This document shows, in pieces, positions 5,528-11,561 of a DNA stretch of 11,561 nt; positions within the stretch are counted from its first letter, which is position 1, and every line of letters starts with the position of its first letter. The DNA comes from an uncultured Lachnobacterium sp. (GTDB lineage Bacteria; Bacillota; Clostridia; Lachnospirales; Lachnospiraceae): NCBI GenBank assembly GCA_900550545.1, contig URSS01000058.1, positions 1 through 11,561 on the forward strand, given 5' to 3'. Position numbers and translations under genes: made by a program. The notes under the pieces are model-generated. The model was not told the origin of the DNA, did no database searches, and saw nothing but the letters and a program-made list of their open reading frames with translations.

Positions 5528-6859
5528 ATGTATTTTAAAAGAAAAGTATACGATAAATTGTTGGAATGGAAAAAGATATATTCAGAAAAATATGCGGTAT
5601 TGTTGGAAGGCGCAAGGCGAGTTGGCAAGTCGACTATTGCGGAGACCTTTGCAAAAAATGAATATAGGTCTTATATTTTAATTGATTTTTCCAAAACAAC
5701 AAGTAATATTCTGGAATGTTTCGATGATATAGGAAATTTGAATATCTTTTTTCTGAGGCTGCAGGCAGAAACCGGAATCACATTGTATGAACACGAGTCC
5801 CTCATTATTTTTGACGAAGTACAGTTATTTCCAAAAGCCAGACAGGCAATAAAGCATCTTATACATGACGGCAGATACAGTTATTTGGAAACAGGCTCTT
5901 TAATCTCGATAAAGAAAAATGTAAAGGATATCCTGATTCCATCCGAGGAAATGAAGATAGAAGTATATCCCATGGATTACGAAGAATTCTGTGATGCCAC
6001 GGGCAGTAATTATGGGCTGCTGCAACAGATTTATGATAGCGGAGCAGCTATTGGACAGGCAACTAACCGTAAATTAATGAGAGATTTGAGAATTTACATG
6101 GCAGTAGGGGGGATGCCACAGGCAGTAGAAGCCTATGTTAATGGAAAAAACTTTTCAGAAATAGATATGGTAAAAAGGCAGATCATATCTCTGTATGAGG
6201 AAGACTTTAAGAAAATTGATGCGTCCGGAAGAATATCGGCATTATATCATGCGATTCCGGCACAGTTGGCAAAGGATGCAAGAAAATATCGGATTACCAC
6301 AGCAATTGGAAAAAGAAATAACACGAAAGCAGAAGAATTATTATACGAGCTGATAGATTCAAAAACAGTTCTGCCATGCTATAATTCTACCAATCCAAGA
6401 GTCTGCCTGACGGACACGAAAGATTTTGACAGTTACAAGTTATATCTTTCAGATACAGGATTATTTGTTACACTGATGTTTATTGACCGTCTGGTGACGG
6501 AAAATGATATTTATGCGAAGTTACTTTCCGATAAATTACCGGCAAATCTGGGATATCTTTATGAGAATCTGGTTGCTCAAATGATTACAGCCACCGGGAG
6601 AGAACTGTACTATCATACCTGGGAGAAAAAAGGGAGTACGCATTATTATGAGGTGGATTTCCTGATTTCGGAAGGAAGTAAAATAAATGCATTTGAAGTT
6701 AAGTCCTCAGGATCCGGAAAACATGAATCCATAAGGGAATTCCGCAGAAAATTCTCTCAGAATATTAGCAAGGCGTATTTAATATCTCAGAAAGATGTAG
6801 GTAAAGAAGAAAATCTATTGTTAGAACCGTTTTATCTCTTACCGTTTTTGATAAAATGA
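5528..6859 (+). CDS. AAA-family ATPase with DUF4143 C-terminal domain
   Basis: The ATG at 5528 follows GGAGGT (5518-5523); an earlier in-frame ATG at 5513 precedes that site and is unlikely. The 443-residue protein has an N-terminal AAA_14-type ATPase core: Walker A GARRVGKST at 28-36 and Walker B SLIIFDEVQLF with Asp96-Glu97. The sensor-like region YLETGSLISI follows, then a winged-helix middle part. The C-terminal DUF4143 region includes DTGLFVTLM and LYENLVAQMI, and ends with a nuclease-like fold pattern YYEVDFLISEG and INAFEVKSSG, resembling the D..ExK arrangement of restriction-type folds. Such ATPases are common, often repeated in Firmicutes, Bacteroidetes and archaeal genomes, and their cellular role is poorly known; mobile-element or defence links have been suggested. 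It is full length. A methyltransferase-like gene follows after 31 bases. Confidence 0.88.
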   Translation: MYFKRKVYDKLLEWKKIYSEKYAVLLEGARRVGKSTIAETFAKNEYRSYILIDFSKTTSNILECFDDIGNLNIFFLRLQAETGITLYEHESLIIFDEVQLFPKARQAIKHLIHDGRYSYLETGSLISIKKNVKDILIPSEEMKIEVYPMDYEEFCDATGSNYGLLQQIYDSGAAIGQATNRKLMRDLRIYMAVGGMPQAVEAYVNGKNFSEIDMVKRQIISLYEEDFKKIDASGRISALYHAIPAQLAKDARKYRITTAIGKRNNTKAEELLYELIDSKTVLPCYNSTNPRVCLTDTKDFDSYKLYLSDTGLFVTLMFIDRLVTENDIYAKLLSDKLPANLGYLYENLVAQMITATGRELYYHTWEKKGSTHYYEVDFLISEGSKINAFEVKSSGSGKHESIREFRRKFSQNISKAYLISQKDVGKEENLLLEPFYLLPFLIK

Positions 6860-6890
6860 GTTTGATAAATTGGATTTGTGGAGTTACACG

Positions 6891-7472
6891 ATGATAATAA
6901 AAATTGTTACAATTTCACTGATGGCAGTTTTCTACATCTGCTATTTTGCAAAGGTGATTAGTCAGAAAAAGCAAGGCATAAAGACAGATCAATTAGGAAA
7001 AGGAAAAGAGGGATTTGTCAAATTTATAGAAGTAACTCTTAAAATAATCACATATTTGCTTCCAGTAATACAGATTATCAGTATTGTGTTTTATTCGGGA
7101 ACAGCACATATTGTGACGCAATTTATAGGAGTTGTAATAACAATGTTCGGTGTACTTGCTTTTATTGTTTCTGTTACACAGATGAAGGAGAATTGGAGAG
7201 CAGGTGTGCAAAAAGAAGAAAAGACAAATTTGGTAACAACGGGCATCTATTCTATTAGCAGAAATCCTGCATTTTTGGGTTTTGATTTAATGTATATAGG
7301 AATATTGTTTTCGTTCTTTAATTGGTTCCTTTGCTTTGCCACAGGTTTTGCAGTGGTATTTTTTCATTTGCAGATAGTCAATGTAGAGGAAGATTTTTTG
7401 ATAGAAGCATTCGGAAATGAGTACCTGCAATACAAATCAAAAGTATGCAGATATTTAGGAAGAAAAAGATAA
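6891..7472 (+). CDS. Isoprenylcysteine carboxyl methyltransferase-like membrane protein
   Basis: ATG 6891 is preferred because GGAG (6880-6883) lies 7 bases upstream; an in-frame TTG at 6870 has no site. The 193-residue product is hydrophobic, with about five membrane segments (MIIKIVTISLMAVFYICYFA; VTLKIITYLLPVIQIISIVF; TQFIGVVITMFGVLAFIVSV; and two between LGFDLMYIGILFSFF and VVFFHLQ). The C-terminal half has the ICMT/PEMT-superfamily signature: TGIYSISRNPAFLGFDL (variant of the R-H/N-P-x-Y/F box) and EEDFLIEAFGNEYLQYKSKV ending RYLG. Members use S-adenosylmethionine to methylate lipid-like or thiol substrates in the membrane. The real substrate in bacteria lacking prenylated proteins is unknown. 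It lies close behind the ATPase and may share its transcript. Confidence 0.82.
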   Translation: MIIKIVTISLMAVFYICYFAKVISQKKQGIKTDQLGKGKEGFVKFIEVTLKIITYLLPVIQIISIVFYSGTAHIVTQFIGVVITMFGVLAFIVSVTQMKENWRAGVQKEEKTNLVTTGIYSISRNPAFLGFDLMYIGILFSFFNWFLCFATGFAVVFFHLQIVNVEEDFLIEAFGNEYLQYKSKVCRYLGRKR

Positions 7473-7520
7473 CTTAGCATTGAATAAGCTGTTAATTTTG
7501 AAAATTTCTTTGAAAAACTA

Positions 7521-7551
7521 TTGACTCCTACGCAACGTAATAGTTTACGAT
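7521..7551 (+). promoter_or_regulatory. MerR-type promoter with 19-bp spacer and dyad operator
   Basis: The -35 TTGACT (7521-7526) and -10 TACGAT (7546-7551) are 19 bases apart, the overlong spacer typical of MerR-activated promoters. The spacer holds an imperfect dyad CTCCTACG-CAA-CGTAATAG (7525-7543) centred on 7534. Autoregulation by the next gene is expected from the family. Confidence 0.75.
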
Positions 7552-7577
7552 ATGTTTATCGAGAGGAGGAAATGACA

Positions 7578-8312
7578 ATGATGACAGTGAATGAGGTAAG
7601 TAAATTAACAGGAGTGAGTATACGCACTCTGCAGTATTATGATACCATTGGTCTCTTAAAACCTATTGAATATACAGAGTCAGGTTATAGGTTGTATGAC
7701 GATACATCCTTGGAAAGGCTGCAACAAATTTTACTGTTTAAAGAATTGGAATTTCCGCTTAAGGAGATTAAAAAGATAATTGATGCCCCTAACTTTGACA
7801 GGAACAAAGCATTAGAGCAGCAGATTGAATTGCTTACTATGAAAAAAGAGCATCTTGAAAATCTTATTAGTTTCGCTCGAGGAATAAAAGGAATAGGAGT
7901 GAAATATATGGATTTTAAAGTATTTGATACAACAAAGATTGATGAGTATTCTAAACGAGCAAAAGAACAATGGGGACAAACCTCTGAGTATAAGGAGTTT
8001 GAAGAGAAAACAAAGAACTGGACGAAAGACGATGAAGCTACTGTTGCAAATGAGTTTATGCAATTATTTGTTGAATTCGGACAAATGAAAGAAATGGACC
8101 CAGAAGATGAACAGGTGCAGTTGCAGGTAAGGAAACTTCAGGATTACATTACAGATCATTTTTATACATGTTCTGATAAGATTTTATGCGGTCTTGGAAG
8201 AATGTATGCCGGTGGAGGAGAACTTACGGAAAATATTGATGATGTTGGAGGAGTTGGCACAGCAGAGTTTGCAAGTAAAGCTATTGATATATTTTATATG
8301 AGCAGAAGGTAA
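7578..8312 (+). CDS. MerR-family regulator with TipAS antibiotic-recognition domain
   Basis: The start at ATG 7578 is chosen because AGGAGG (7564-7569) lies 8 bases before it; the ATG at 7572 is too close. The 244-residue protein has an N-terminal winged helix-turn-helix (TVNEVSKLTGVSIRTLQYYD and GLLKP, then ESGYRLYDDTSLERL), a linker coiled coil (NKALEQQIELLTMKKEHLEN), and a C-terminal TipAS domain (EEKTKNWTKDDEATVANEF, QVQLQVRKLQDYITDHFYTC, CGLGRMYAGGGELTENID and GTAEFASKAIDIFY). TipAL proteins bind DNA as dimers and switch promoters on when the TipAS domain captures a hydrophobic or thiopeptide-type ligand. The promoter directly upstream fits the MerR mechanism. No transporter or resistance gene follows; the next gene is a Nudix hydrolase across a repeat. 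The stop codon TAA overlaps the first cassette-like repeat. Confidence 0.92.
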   Translation: MMTVNEVSKLTGVSIRTLQYYDTIGLLKPIEYTESGYRLYDDTSLERLQQILLFKELEFPLKEIKKIIDAPNFDRNKALEQQIELLTMKKEHLENLISFARGIKGIGVKYMDFKVFDTTKIDEYSKRAKEQWGQTSEYKEFEEKTKNWTKDDEATVANEFMQLFVEFGQMKEMDPEDEQVQLQVRKLQDYITDHFYTCSDKILCGLGRMYAGGGELTENIDDVGGVGTAEFASKAIDIFYMSRR

Positions 8313-8346
8313 ATTCAAGTTTGGAGAATTGAGAAAATCGGAATTT
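8311..8346 (+). repeat. Inter-gene repeat copy R1
   Basis: The 36-bp imperfect palindrome starts AAATTCAAGTTTGGAGAATT and ends AATCGGAATTT. Ends AAATTC and GAATTT pair, with an inner G-T plus TTT/AAA stem. Positions 8318-8346 are identical to 8915-8943. Its first two bases belong to the TAA of the MerR gene. Confidence 0.85.
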
Positions 8347-8371
8347 TGATGTCGATTATCAGGGGGAATAT

Positions 8372-8908
8372 ATGGTGCATAAAGAAATATATATTGAACT
8401 GCAGGATACGCAATGGCAATTTGATTATATTGACCATGATAGAAATATTGCTAGAGCAATTGTATATGATGAAAACGGAATATTCTATTTTGTAAGAGCC
8501 GAGCGAGATGATGATTTTGGCAAAGCAACATTAATTGAAACTGCTGGCGGAGGAGTTGAGGTAGGCGAGGAGTTACAAACTGCCATTCAAAGAGAACTAA
8601 AAGAAGAATTAGGTGTATCAGTAGAAATAGTTTTTAAAATAGGAGTTGTAAGTGATTATTATAACCTGATTCATAGGCATAATATTAATAATTATTTCTT
8701 GTGTAAAGTAAAATCATTTGGGGAAAAAAATTTAACGCAGGATGAAATAGATAGTTTTCATTTATCTACATTGCAATTGTCTTATGAAGAAGCAGTTCGA
8801 GAATATGAAAATAGAAAGAATACACGATTAGGAACACTTGTAGCAAATAGAGAATTACCTATCTTATATCGAGCAAAAGAAATAATCGATGATATAGAGA
8901 GTGAATAA
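8372..8908 (+). CDS. Nudix hydrolase
   Basis: The ATG at 8372 follows AGGGGGA (8361-8367). The 178-residue protein has a perfect Nudix box at residues 60-82: Gly60, Glu66, Arg74-Glu75-Leu76, Glu78-Glu79, Gly81-Val82 in GGVEVGEELQTAIQ and RELKEELGV. Nudix enzymes hydrolyse nucleoside diphosphates linked to another group, using divalent metal held by the box glutamates. The N-terminal half gives beta strands NIARAIVYDENG and IFYFVRAERDD, and the C-terminal half has SYEEAVREYENRKNTRLGTL plus a terminal helix. The substrate cannot be told from sequence; the family includes ADP-ribose, nucleotide-sugar and housecleaning enzymes. It lies alone between two copies of the repeat (R1 and R2), with no promoter that I can see, and could be read from the MerR promoter. 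Confidence 0.9.
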   Translation: MVHKEIYIELQDTQWQFDYIDHDRNIARAIVYDENGIFYFVRAERDDDFGKATLIETAGGGVEVGEELQTAIQRELKEELGVSVEIVFKIGVVSDYYNLIHRHNINNYFLCKVKSFGEKNLTQDEIDSFHLSTLQLSYEEAVREYENRKNTRLGTLVANRELPILYRAKEIIDDIESE

Positions 8909-8914
8909 ACTTTC

Positions 8915-8943
8915 AGTTTGGAGAATTGAGAAAATCGGAATTT
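8915..8943 (+). repeat. Inter-gene repeat copy R2
   Basis: All 29 bases are identical to the R1 core at 8318-8346. The left edge differs (CTTTC instead of AATTCA before AGTTT), so the outer pairing is weaker. It starts 7 bases after the Nudix stop, and the next gene's GAGGA ribosome binding site (8944-8948) abuts its right end. Confidence 0.85.
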
Positions 8944-8955
8944 GAGGAATAAAAT

Positions 8956-9426
8956 ATGGGCATATTAGAAATAGTTTTTAATTCAAGAAAATTTGATTTG
9001 AATGATGATGTTCTGATGGGATTTGATAATTACTTTGATAAAAAAAGTAAGGATTATAATAGTTTTTGTTTAGACGAAGAAGATATTAATCCTTTACAAA
9101 ACTTTGTAGCACAGATTAAGTCTGCTGACTCAGATAGTGTAATTTATGTATCTACTTATGGCTATGAAATCACAAATAGTAAAGGAGAAAAATCAACATA
9201 TGCCGATGCTCTTTGGATTGACACAGTTTTACCTATTTCCCAAATAGAGAGATATATTGAAAAAAGTGGTGTTGCTGAACCAAGTAATATTTCTTTTGTT
9301 GGAGATAGTGATGAATGTGGAAACTATAAAGTATGGCTTATAGCTCAGGAAGAGAATAATCCTCATGTTATAGAGCTGACTGACCGCAAGAAGATAGACC
9401 ATATGATAATATTATATTGGGATTGA
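8956..9426 (+). CDS. Hypothetical protein in the cassette-like array
   Basis: This 156-residue soluble acidic protein starts at ATG 8956 after GAGGA (8944-8948), 7 bases upstream. It begins MGILEIVFNSRKFDLNDD and has segments YDKKSKD-like (FDKKSKDYNSFCLDEEDIN), SVIYVSTYGYEITNSKGEKS, ALWIDTVLPISQIERYIEK and a C-terminal HVIELTDRKKIDHMIILYWD. Alternating hydrophobic strands suggest a compact alpha/beta fold. There is no signal peptide or membrane segment. I do not recognise the family. Small acidic single-domain proteins in such runs are often immunity proteins of polymorphic toxins, and toxin debris lies at the start of the window, but no cognate toxin is next to it, so that is only a contextual guess. 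It stands alone between repeats R2 and R3. Confidence 0.7.
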   Translation: MGILEIVFNSRKFDLNDDVLMGFDNYFDKKSKDYNSFCLDEEDINPLQNFVAQIKSADSDSVIYVSTYGYEITNSKGEKSTYADALWIDTVLPISQIERYIEKSGVAEPSNISFVGDSDECGNYKVWLIAQEENNPHVIELTDRKKIDHMIILYWD

Positions 9427-9434
9427 TAAGTTAT

Positions 9435-9483
9435 AAAATTCCAGTCTTCCGGTGAGATTGAAAGCGCGCATGAATTTGAATTT
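9435..9483 (+). repeat. Diverged inter-gene repeat copy R3
   Basis: The left end AAAATTCCAGT (9435-9445) is identical to the left end of R4 (9854-9864). The interior is different, with GGTGAGATTGAAA at about 9451-9463, and GAATTTGAATTT at 9472-9483 can supply the right arm. It occupies the same place relative to genes as the other copies. The homology beyond the left arm is uncertain. Confidence 0.45.
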
Positions 9484-9499
9484 GTTAGAGGTAAAGAGA

Positions 9500-9823
9500 A
9501 TGTTTAGCATTATAAACGAGATTAGTCGTTTGTGTAATAAATATGGAGAAGATTTTAATTGGGGAATAATTCCTGAAGTAAATGGTTTTGTCAGGGAACT
9601 TGAAAAGGAAACAGATATTTCTCAATATAGTGATGTTAAAGCAATTGCACGTAGTTATTCGTGTGATGATGTTTTGTTTATGCTTGATAATAATATATAT
9701 AGGATTTATCATTTGACATATTCAACGCATAACGAAAATGGATTTCCAAGATTTATGGAATTTGTAGATACGAGTAGAGTGATTGCTTATATAGAAAAAC
9801 AATTTATTGAAGAATACCTTTAA
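9500..9823 (+). CDS. Hypothetical protein in the cassette-like array
   Basis: The ATG at 9500 is preferred over an in-frame GTG at 9452 and ATG at 9470, because AGAGGT (9487-9492) lies 7 bases before it and the longer starts would extend into the repeat R3. The product has 107 residues: MFSIINEISRLCNKYGEDFN, WGIIPEVNGFVRELEKE, then AIARSYSCDDVLFMLDNNIY, RIYHLTYSTHNENGFPRFMEF and a C-terminal helix AYIEKQFIEEYL. The DDVLF, strand-turn-strand and YHLTYS-x-HNENGFPRF segments look like a small single-domain immunity-type fold with similar relatives in Clostridia, but I cannot name a Pfam family. It is soluble and near neutral. It is the smallest unit of the array, between R3 and R4. Confidence 0.7.
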   Translation: MFSIINEISRLCNKYGEDFNWGIIPEVNGFVRELEKETDISQYSDVKAIARSYSCDDVLFMLDNNIYRIYHLTYSTHNENGFPRFMEFVDTSRVIAYIEKQFIEEYL

Positions 9824-9853
9824 TATAAAAAATCTTAATATGTAAAGCACATG

Positions 9854-9890
9854 AAAATTCCAGTTTGGAGAATTGAGAAAATCGAGATTT
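9854..9890 (+). repeat. Inter-gene repeat copy R4
   Basis: It starts AAAATTCCAGTTTGGAGAAT; positions 9862-9884 are identical to the first 23 bases of the 29-base R1/R2 core. The right end reads CGAGATTT rather than CGGAATTT, giving 27 of 29 matches overall. It lies 30 bases after the previous stop and 35 bases before the next start. Confidence 0.85.
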
Positions 9891-9925
9891 AAGCAAGAGA
9901 TGATTTACTATAATGGAGGTTACTT

Positions 9926-10702
9926 ATGAGTCTATTTGATGTATTGAGTAAGGGTTTTTGTTCAAAAAAAAGGGAATCAAATGAAATATTATCACAAGAA
10001 GAGTATAAAGATAAGTTTTTACATGGTGATGAATATATTAAAAGAGAATTTTATGACGAATACATATCTCGAAGATTGTCAGAAGAATTCGGGTTGAAAT
10101 ATAATGAAAAGATAAAAAAATGGCACTCTGAATGGAGTGCTAATCGGCGTTTTGTGGTCGAATTATGTTATCCAAGAGGAAATCACATATACTTGCGCTG
10201 GGGATATAATTATGATTTTATCCCTGATATCAATAGTAAAAATAAGTTGACATGGCATCGGACAGAAAGTTCTGTAAAAATACACATTGCTGATGCTTGG
10301 TATAATCACATAGAGGATGAAAGAGAACAAGACTGTGGATATACAAAGGAAGAATTTTATAATCCAAGGAAATGCACAAGTTTTCAATATCAAATACCTA
10401 CCTACACGTCCGATATAGAATTTGCATTGGAATATATAAAAAATGTGATAGATAAAAATATCCCACTGATAAGAGAGTGGATAAATAATGTACAAACAGT
10501 TGATGATGCCATTACTGTTCTTAATCAGAGGATAGTAACTTTACCCCATATATATGTTCCGTATATGTGTCATATCAAGGCGTTTTTATATGCAAAGAAT
10601 AACGATATAGATAATGCAATCGAATCTATTAAACAAGGTTATGAAAATAGAGAGATACCACAAGTTATAATTGATAAATTGGTTCAGATTGCTAATGGGT
10701 AA
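9926..10702 (+). CDS. Hypothetical protein with TPR-like C-terminus
   Basis: The ATG at 9926 follows GGAGG (9915-9919), 6 bases upstream. The 258-residue soluble protein opens MSLFDVLSKGFCSKKRES, a short basic patch, and then has an aromatic central part (residues about 30-145: WHSEWSANRRFVVELCYPRG, YLRWGYNYDFIPD, WHRTESSVKIHIADAWYNH). A helical segment DIEFALEYIKNVIDKNIPLI follows. Near the C-terminus HIKAFLYAKNNDIDNAIES and IKQGYENREIP form a pair of helices like one tetratricopeptide repeat. I recognise no named family for the central part. It is the largest unit of the array, alone between repeats R4 and R5, and transcribed in the same direction. An immunity or defence role is possible from context only. 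Confidence 0.7.
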   Translation: MSLFDVLSKGFCSKKRESNEILSQEEYKDKFLHGDEYIKREFYDEYISRRLSEEFGLKYNEKIKKWHSEWSANRRFVVELCYPRGNHIYLRWGYNYDFIPDINSKNKLTWHRTESSVKIHIADAWYNHIEDEREQDCGYTKEEFYNPRKCTSFQYQIPTYTSDIEFALEYIKNVIDKNIPLIREWINNVQTVDDAITVLNQRIVTLPHIYVPYMCHIKAFLYAKNNDIDNAIESIKQGYENREIPQVIIDKLVQIANG

Positions 10703-10711
10703 GAAAGAGAC

Positions 10712-10747
10712 AAATTCAAGTTTGTAAGGAACAGAAACTTTGAATTT
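10712..10747 (+). repeat. Inter-gene repeat copy R5 (most perfect palindrome)
   Basis: At 36 bp it has exactly the length of R1. The ends AAATTCAAGTTTG and GAATTT are conserved while the interior differs. AAATTCAA pairs with TTGAATTT and GTTT with AAAC, twelve pairs interrupted by one unpaired T, around an 11-base loop. Conservation of pairing with a changed interior suggests that structure, not only sequence, is maintained. Confidence 0.8.
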
Positions 10748-10752
10748 TATGC

Positions 10753-10835
10753 TCTTTTGACTACAATTGTGTGTGTCAAAAGATTTTGACAAGGATAAAA
10801 AGTCCTTTGTCAAAGACTTTTGATAGCATTAATAT
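10753..10835 (+). promoter_or_regulatory. Tandem inverted repeats and promoter upstream of the XRE gene
   Basis: TCTTTTGAC (10753-10761) pairs perfectly with GTCAAAAGA (about 10775-10783). A second stem TTTGACAAGGA pairs with TCCTTTGTCAAA (about 10785-10814) with one unpaired T. The second arm overlaps a -35 TTGTCA (10807-10812), which lies 17 bases before TAATAT (10830-10835). TTTTGAC/GTCAAA motifs thus occur four times and are candidate operators for the XRE protein. Confidence 0.5.
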
Positions 10836-10875
10836 CTGTTTTTGATTAAGATACAAGTGCAAGGAGGTGTATTGA

Positions 10876-11463
10876 ATGGAACTCGGGAATCAAATTAAGA
10901 AATATCGTTCGGAACTTCAAATTTCACAAGAACAATTAGCGGACCGAATATATGTGTCTCGACAAACTATTTCAAATTGGGAGAATGAGAAAAGTTATCC
11001 AGATGTAAATAGTTTGATTCTTTTGAGTGAAGTATTCCAAACCTCCATTGATAAATTAATCAAAGGAGATATTGAAATTATGAAAGAAAAAATTAATGAA
11101 CAAGAAATTAAGAAACTCAATTACTATGGTAACATTTTTTGCGTGCATTTGGCAATTACGATTTTATCGGCAGTCCCATTGTTCTTTTGGTTGGAACAGC
11201 TTGCATTTATTCCGTTTGGAATTCTTTTTGTAATTACGATGTATTGGGCTTTGAAAGTGGAAAAGGTGAAAAAAGACAACGATATTCAGACATACAAAGA
11301 GATTGTAGCCTTTTTAGAAGGTAAAAGATTGGACGAAATACAGAAGCAACGAGAAATCGGAAAACGACCATATCAAAATGTACTGAAAGGGATTGTAGCC
11401 GGAATTGTTACAATAGTGGTATGTTTCTTGATTGGACTACTGTTTCATTTGCTTGGAAATTAA
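10876..11463 (+). CDS. XRE-family regulator with C-terminal membrane anchor
   Basis: The ATG at 10876 follows a strong AAGGAGGT (10861-10868), 7 bases upstream. The 195-residue protein has an N-terminal helix-turn-helix (residues about 5-60: IKKYRSELQISQEQLADRIY, VSRQTISNWENEKSYPDVNS, LILLSEVFQTSIDKLIKGD), typical of Firmicutes Cro/C1-type regulators. A lysine/glutamate-rich linker follows. Hydrophobic segments YGNIFCVHLAITILSAVPLFF, LAFIPFGILFVITMYWAL and, near the end, GIVAGIVTIVVCFLIGLLF indicate membrane attachment. Such proteins are thought to hold DNA near the membrane or to sense membrane stress; the signal is unknown here. Repeated TTTTGAC motifs upstream and a -35 overlap suggest autorepression. 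It is the last unit of the array, between R5 and R6, and is followed by a strong terminator. Confidence 0.88.
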   Translation: MELGNQIKKYRSELQISQEQLADRIYVSRQTISNWENEKSYPDVNSLILLSEVFQTSIDKLIKGDIEIMKEKINEQEIKKLNYYGNIFCVHLAITILSAVPLFFWLEQLAFIPFGILFVITMYWALKVEKVKKDNDIQTYKEIVAFLEGKRLDEIQKQREIGKRPYQNVLKGIVAGIVTIVVCFLIGLLFHLLGN

Positions 11464-11503
11464 ACAATCGTTATTAGGATAATAGGTATGAGAAACGACT
11501 GTG

Positions 11504-11526
11504 AAATTCAAGTTTGCAGAACTGAC
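11504..11526 (+). repeat. Half copy of the inter-gene repeat (R6)
   Basis: AAATTCAAGTTTG at 11504-11516 is identical to R1 and R5, and 20 of the first 22 positions match R1. From about 11526 the sequence leaves the repeat and becomes a terminator, so the GAATTT end is absent. Confidence 0.7.
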
Positions 11527-11528
11527 TC

Positions 11529-11561
11529 AAAAGAGCTCGAAGGAGCTCTTTTTCCTTTTTT
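11529..11561 (+). terminator. Strong intrinsic terminator at the end of the array
   Basis: AAAAGAGCTC (11529-11538) and GAGCTCTTTT (11543-11552) form a perfect 10-bp stem with a GAAG loop, followed by T CC and TTTTTT to the window end. Confidence 0.9.

Noticed and set aside
9909..9914. Perfect TATAAT before the 258-residue gene
   Set aside because: It abuts GGAGG at 9915-9919 in the same manner, which leaves no room for a useful start site.
8311..10747. Classical integron attC sites or a CRISPR array
   Set aside because: The repeats lack recognisable RYYYAAC/GTTRRRY cores, and they are separated by whole genes rather than by short uniform spacers. I keep the cassette-like description without the integron or CRISPR name.

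Overview
The window looks like an accessory region of an AT-rich, low-GC Gram-positive chromosome, most likely a gut Clostridia/Lachnospiraceae-type bacterium. The clues are strong GGAGG ribosome binding sites, LXG-type polymorphic-toxin debris, an IS91-like element paired with a tyrosine recombinase, and TipAS, Nudix and membrane-XRE genes of Firmicutes type. Taxonomy is inferred from family resemblance; no rRNA or marker gene is present. Every credible gene is on the + strand.

Layout. (1) 1-948: the 3' end of a probable polymorphic-toxin gene and a following gene that is probably its immunity protein. (2) About 970-1683: a decayed stretch in which a frameshifted LXG toxin fragment runs in frame into a ParB-like fragment that is cut by a TAG codon. 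(3) About 1730-4190: a two-gene mobile element, a tyrosine recombinase and an IS91-family HUH/Y2 transposase. Its ends carry similar inverted sequences each next to a hairpin, and the recombinase Shine-Dalgarno is sequestered by a perfect 11-bp stem. (4) 4336-5005: a promoter, a DUF4160 gene, a DUF2442 gene and a terminator-like hairpin, a compact toxin-antitoxin-like pair. (5) 5061-7472: a small membrane protein, a DUF4143-type AAA ATPase with an inverted-repeat-rich promoter, and an isoprenylcysteine methyltransferase-like membrane protein. (6) 7521-8312: a TipAS-type MerR regulator behind a textbook 19-bp-spacer MerR promoter.

(7) 8311-11561 is the most unusual part. Single, unrelated genes (Nudix hydrolase, three unrecognised proteins, a membrane-anchored XRE regulator) all point the same way. 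They are separated by copies of one roughly 36-bp imperfect palindrome that starts AAATTC(A/C)AGTTT and usually ends near GAATTT. Two copies share 29 identical bases, a third matches 27 of 29, a fourth keeps the same length and ends with a different interior, one is very diverged, and the last has its right half replaced by a terminator. This is the layout of a gene-cassette array, but I do not see classical integron attC core motifs or an integron integrase.

Overall the window reads as a plasticity zone: toxin remnants, an insertion sequence, a toxin-antitoxin-like pair and a cassette-like run of small genes. Functions for the three unknown genes are not claimed; an immunity or defence role is only a contextual guess.
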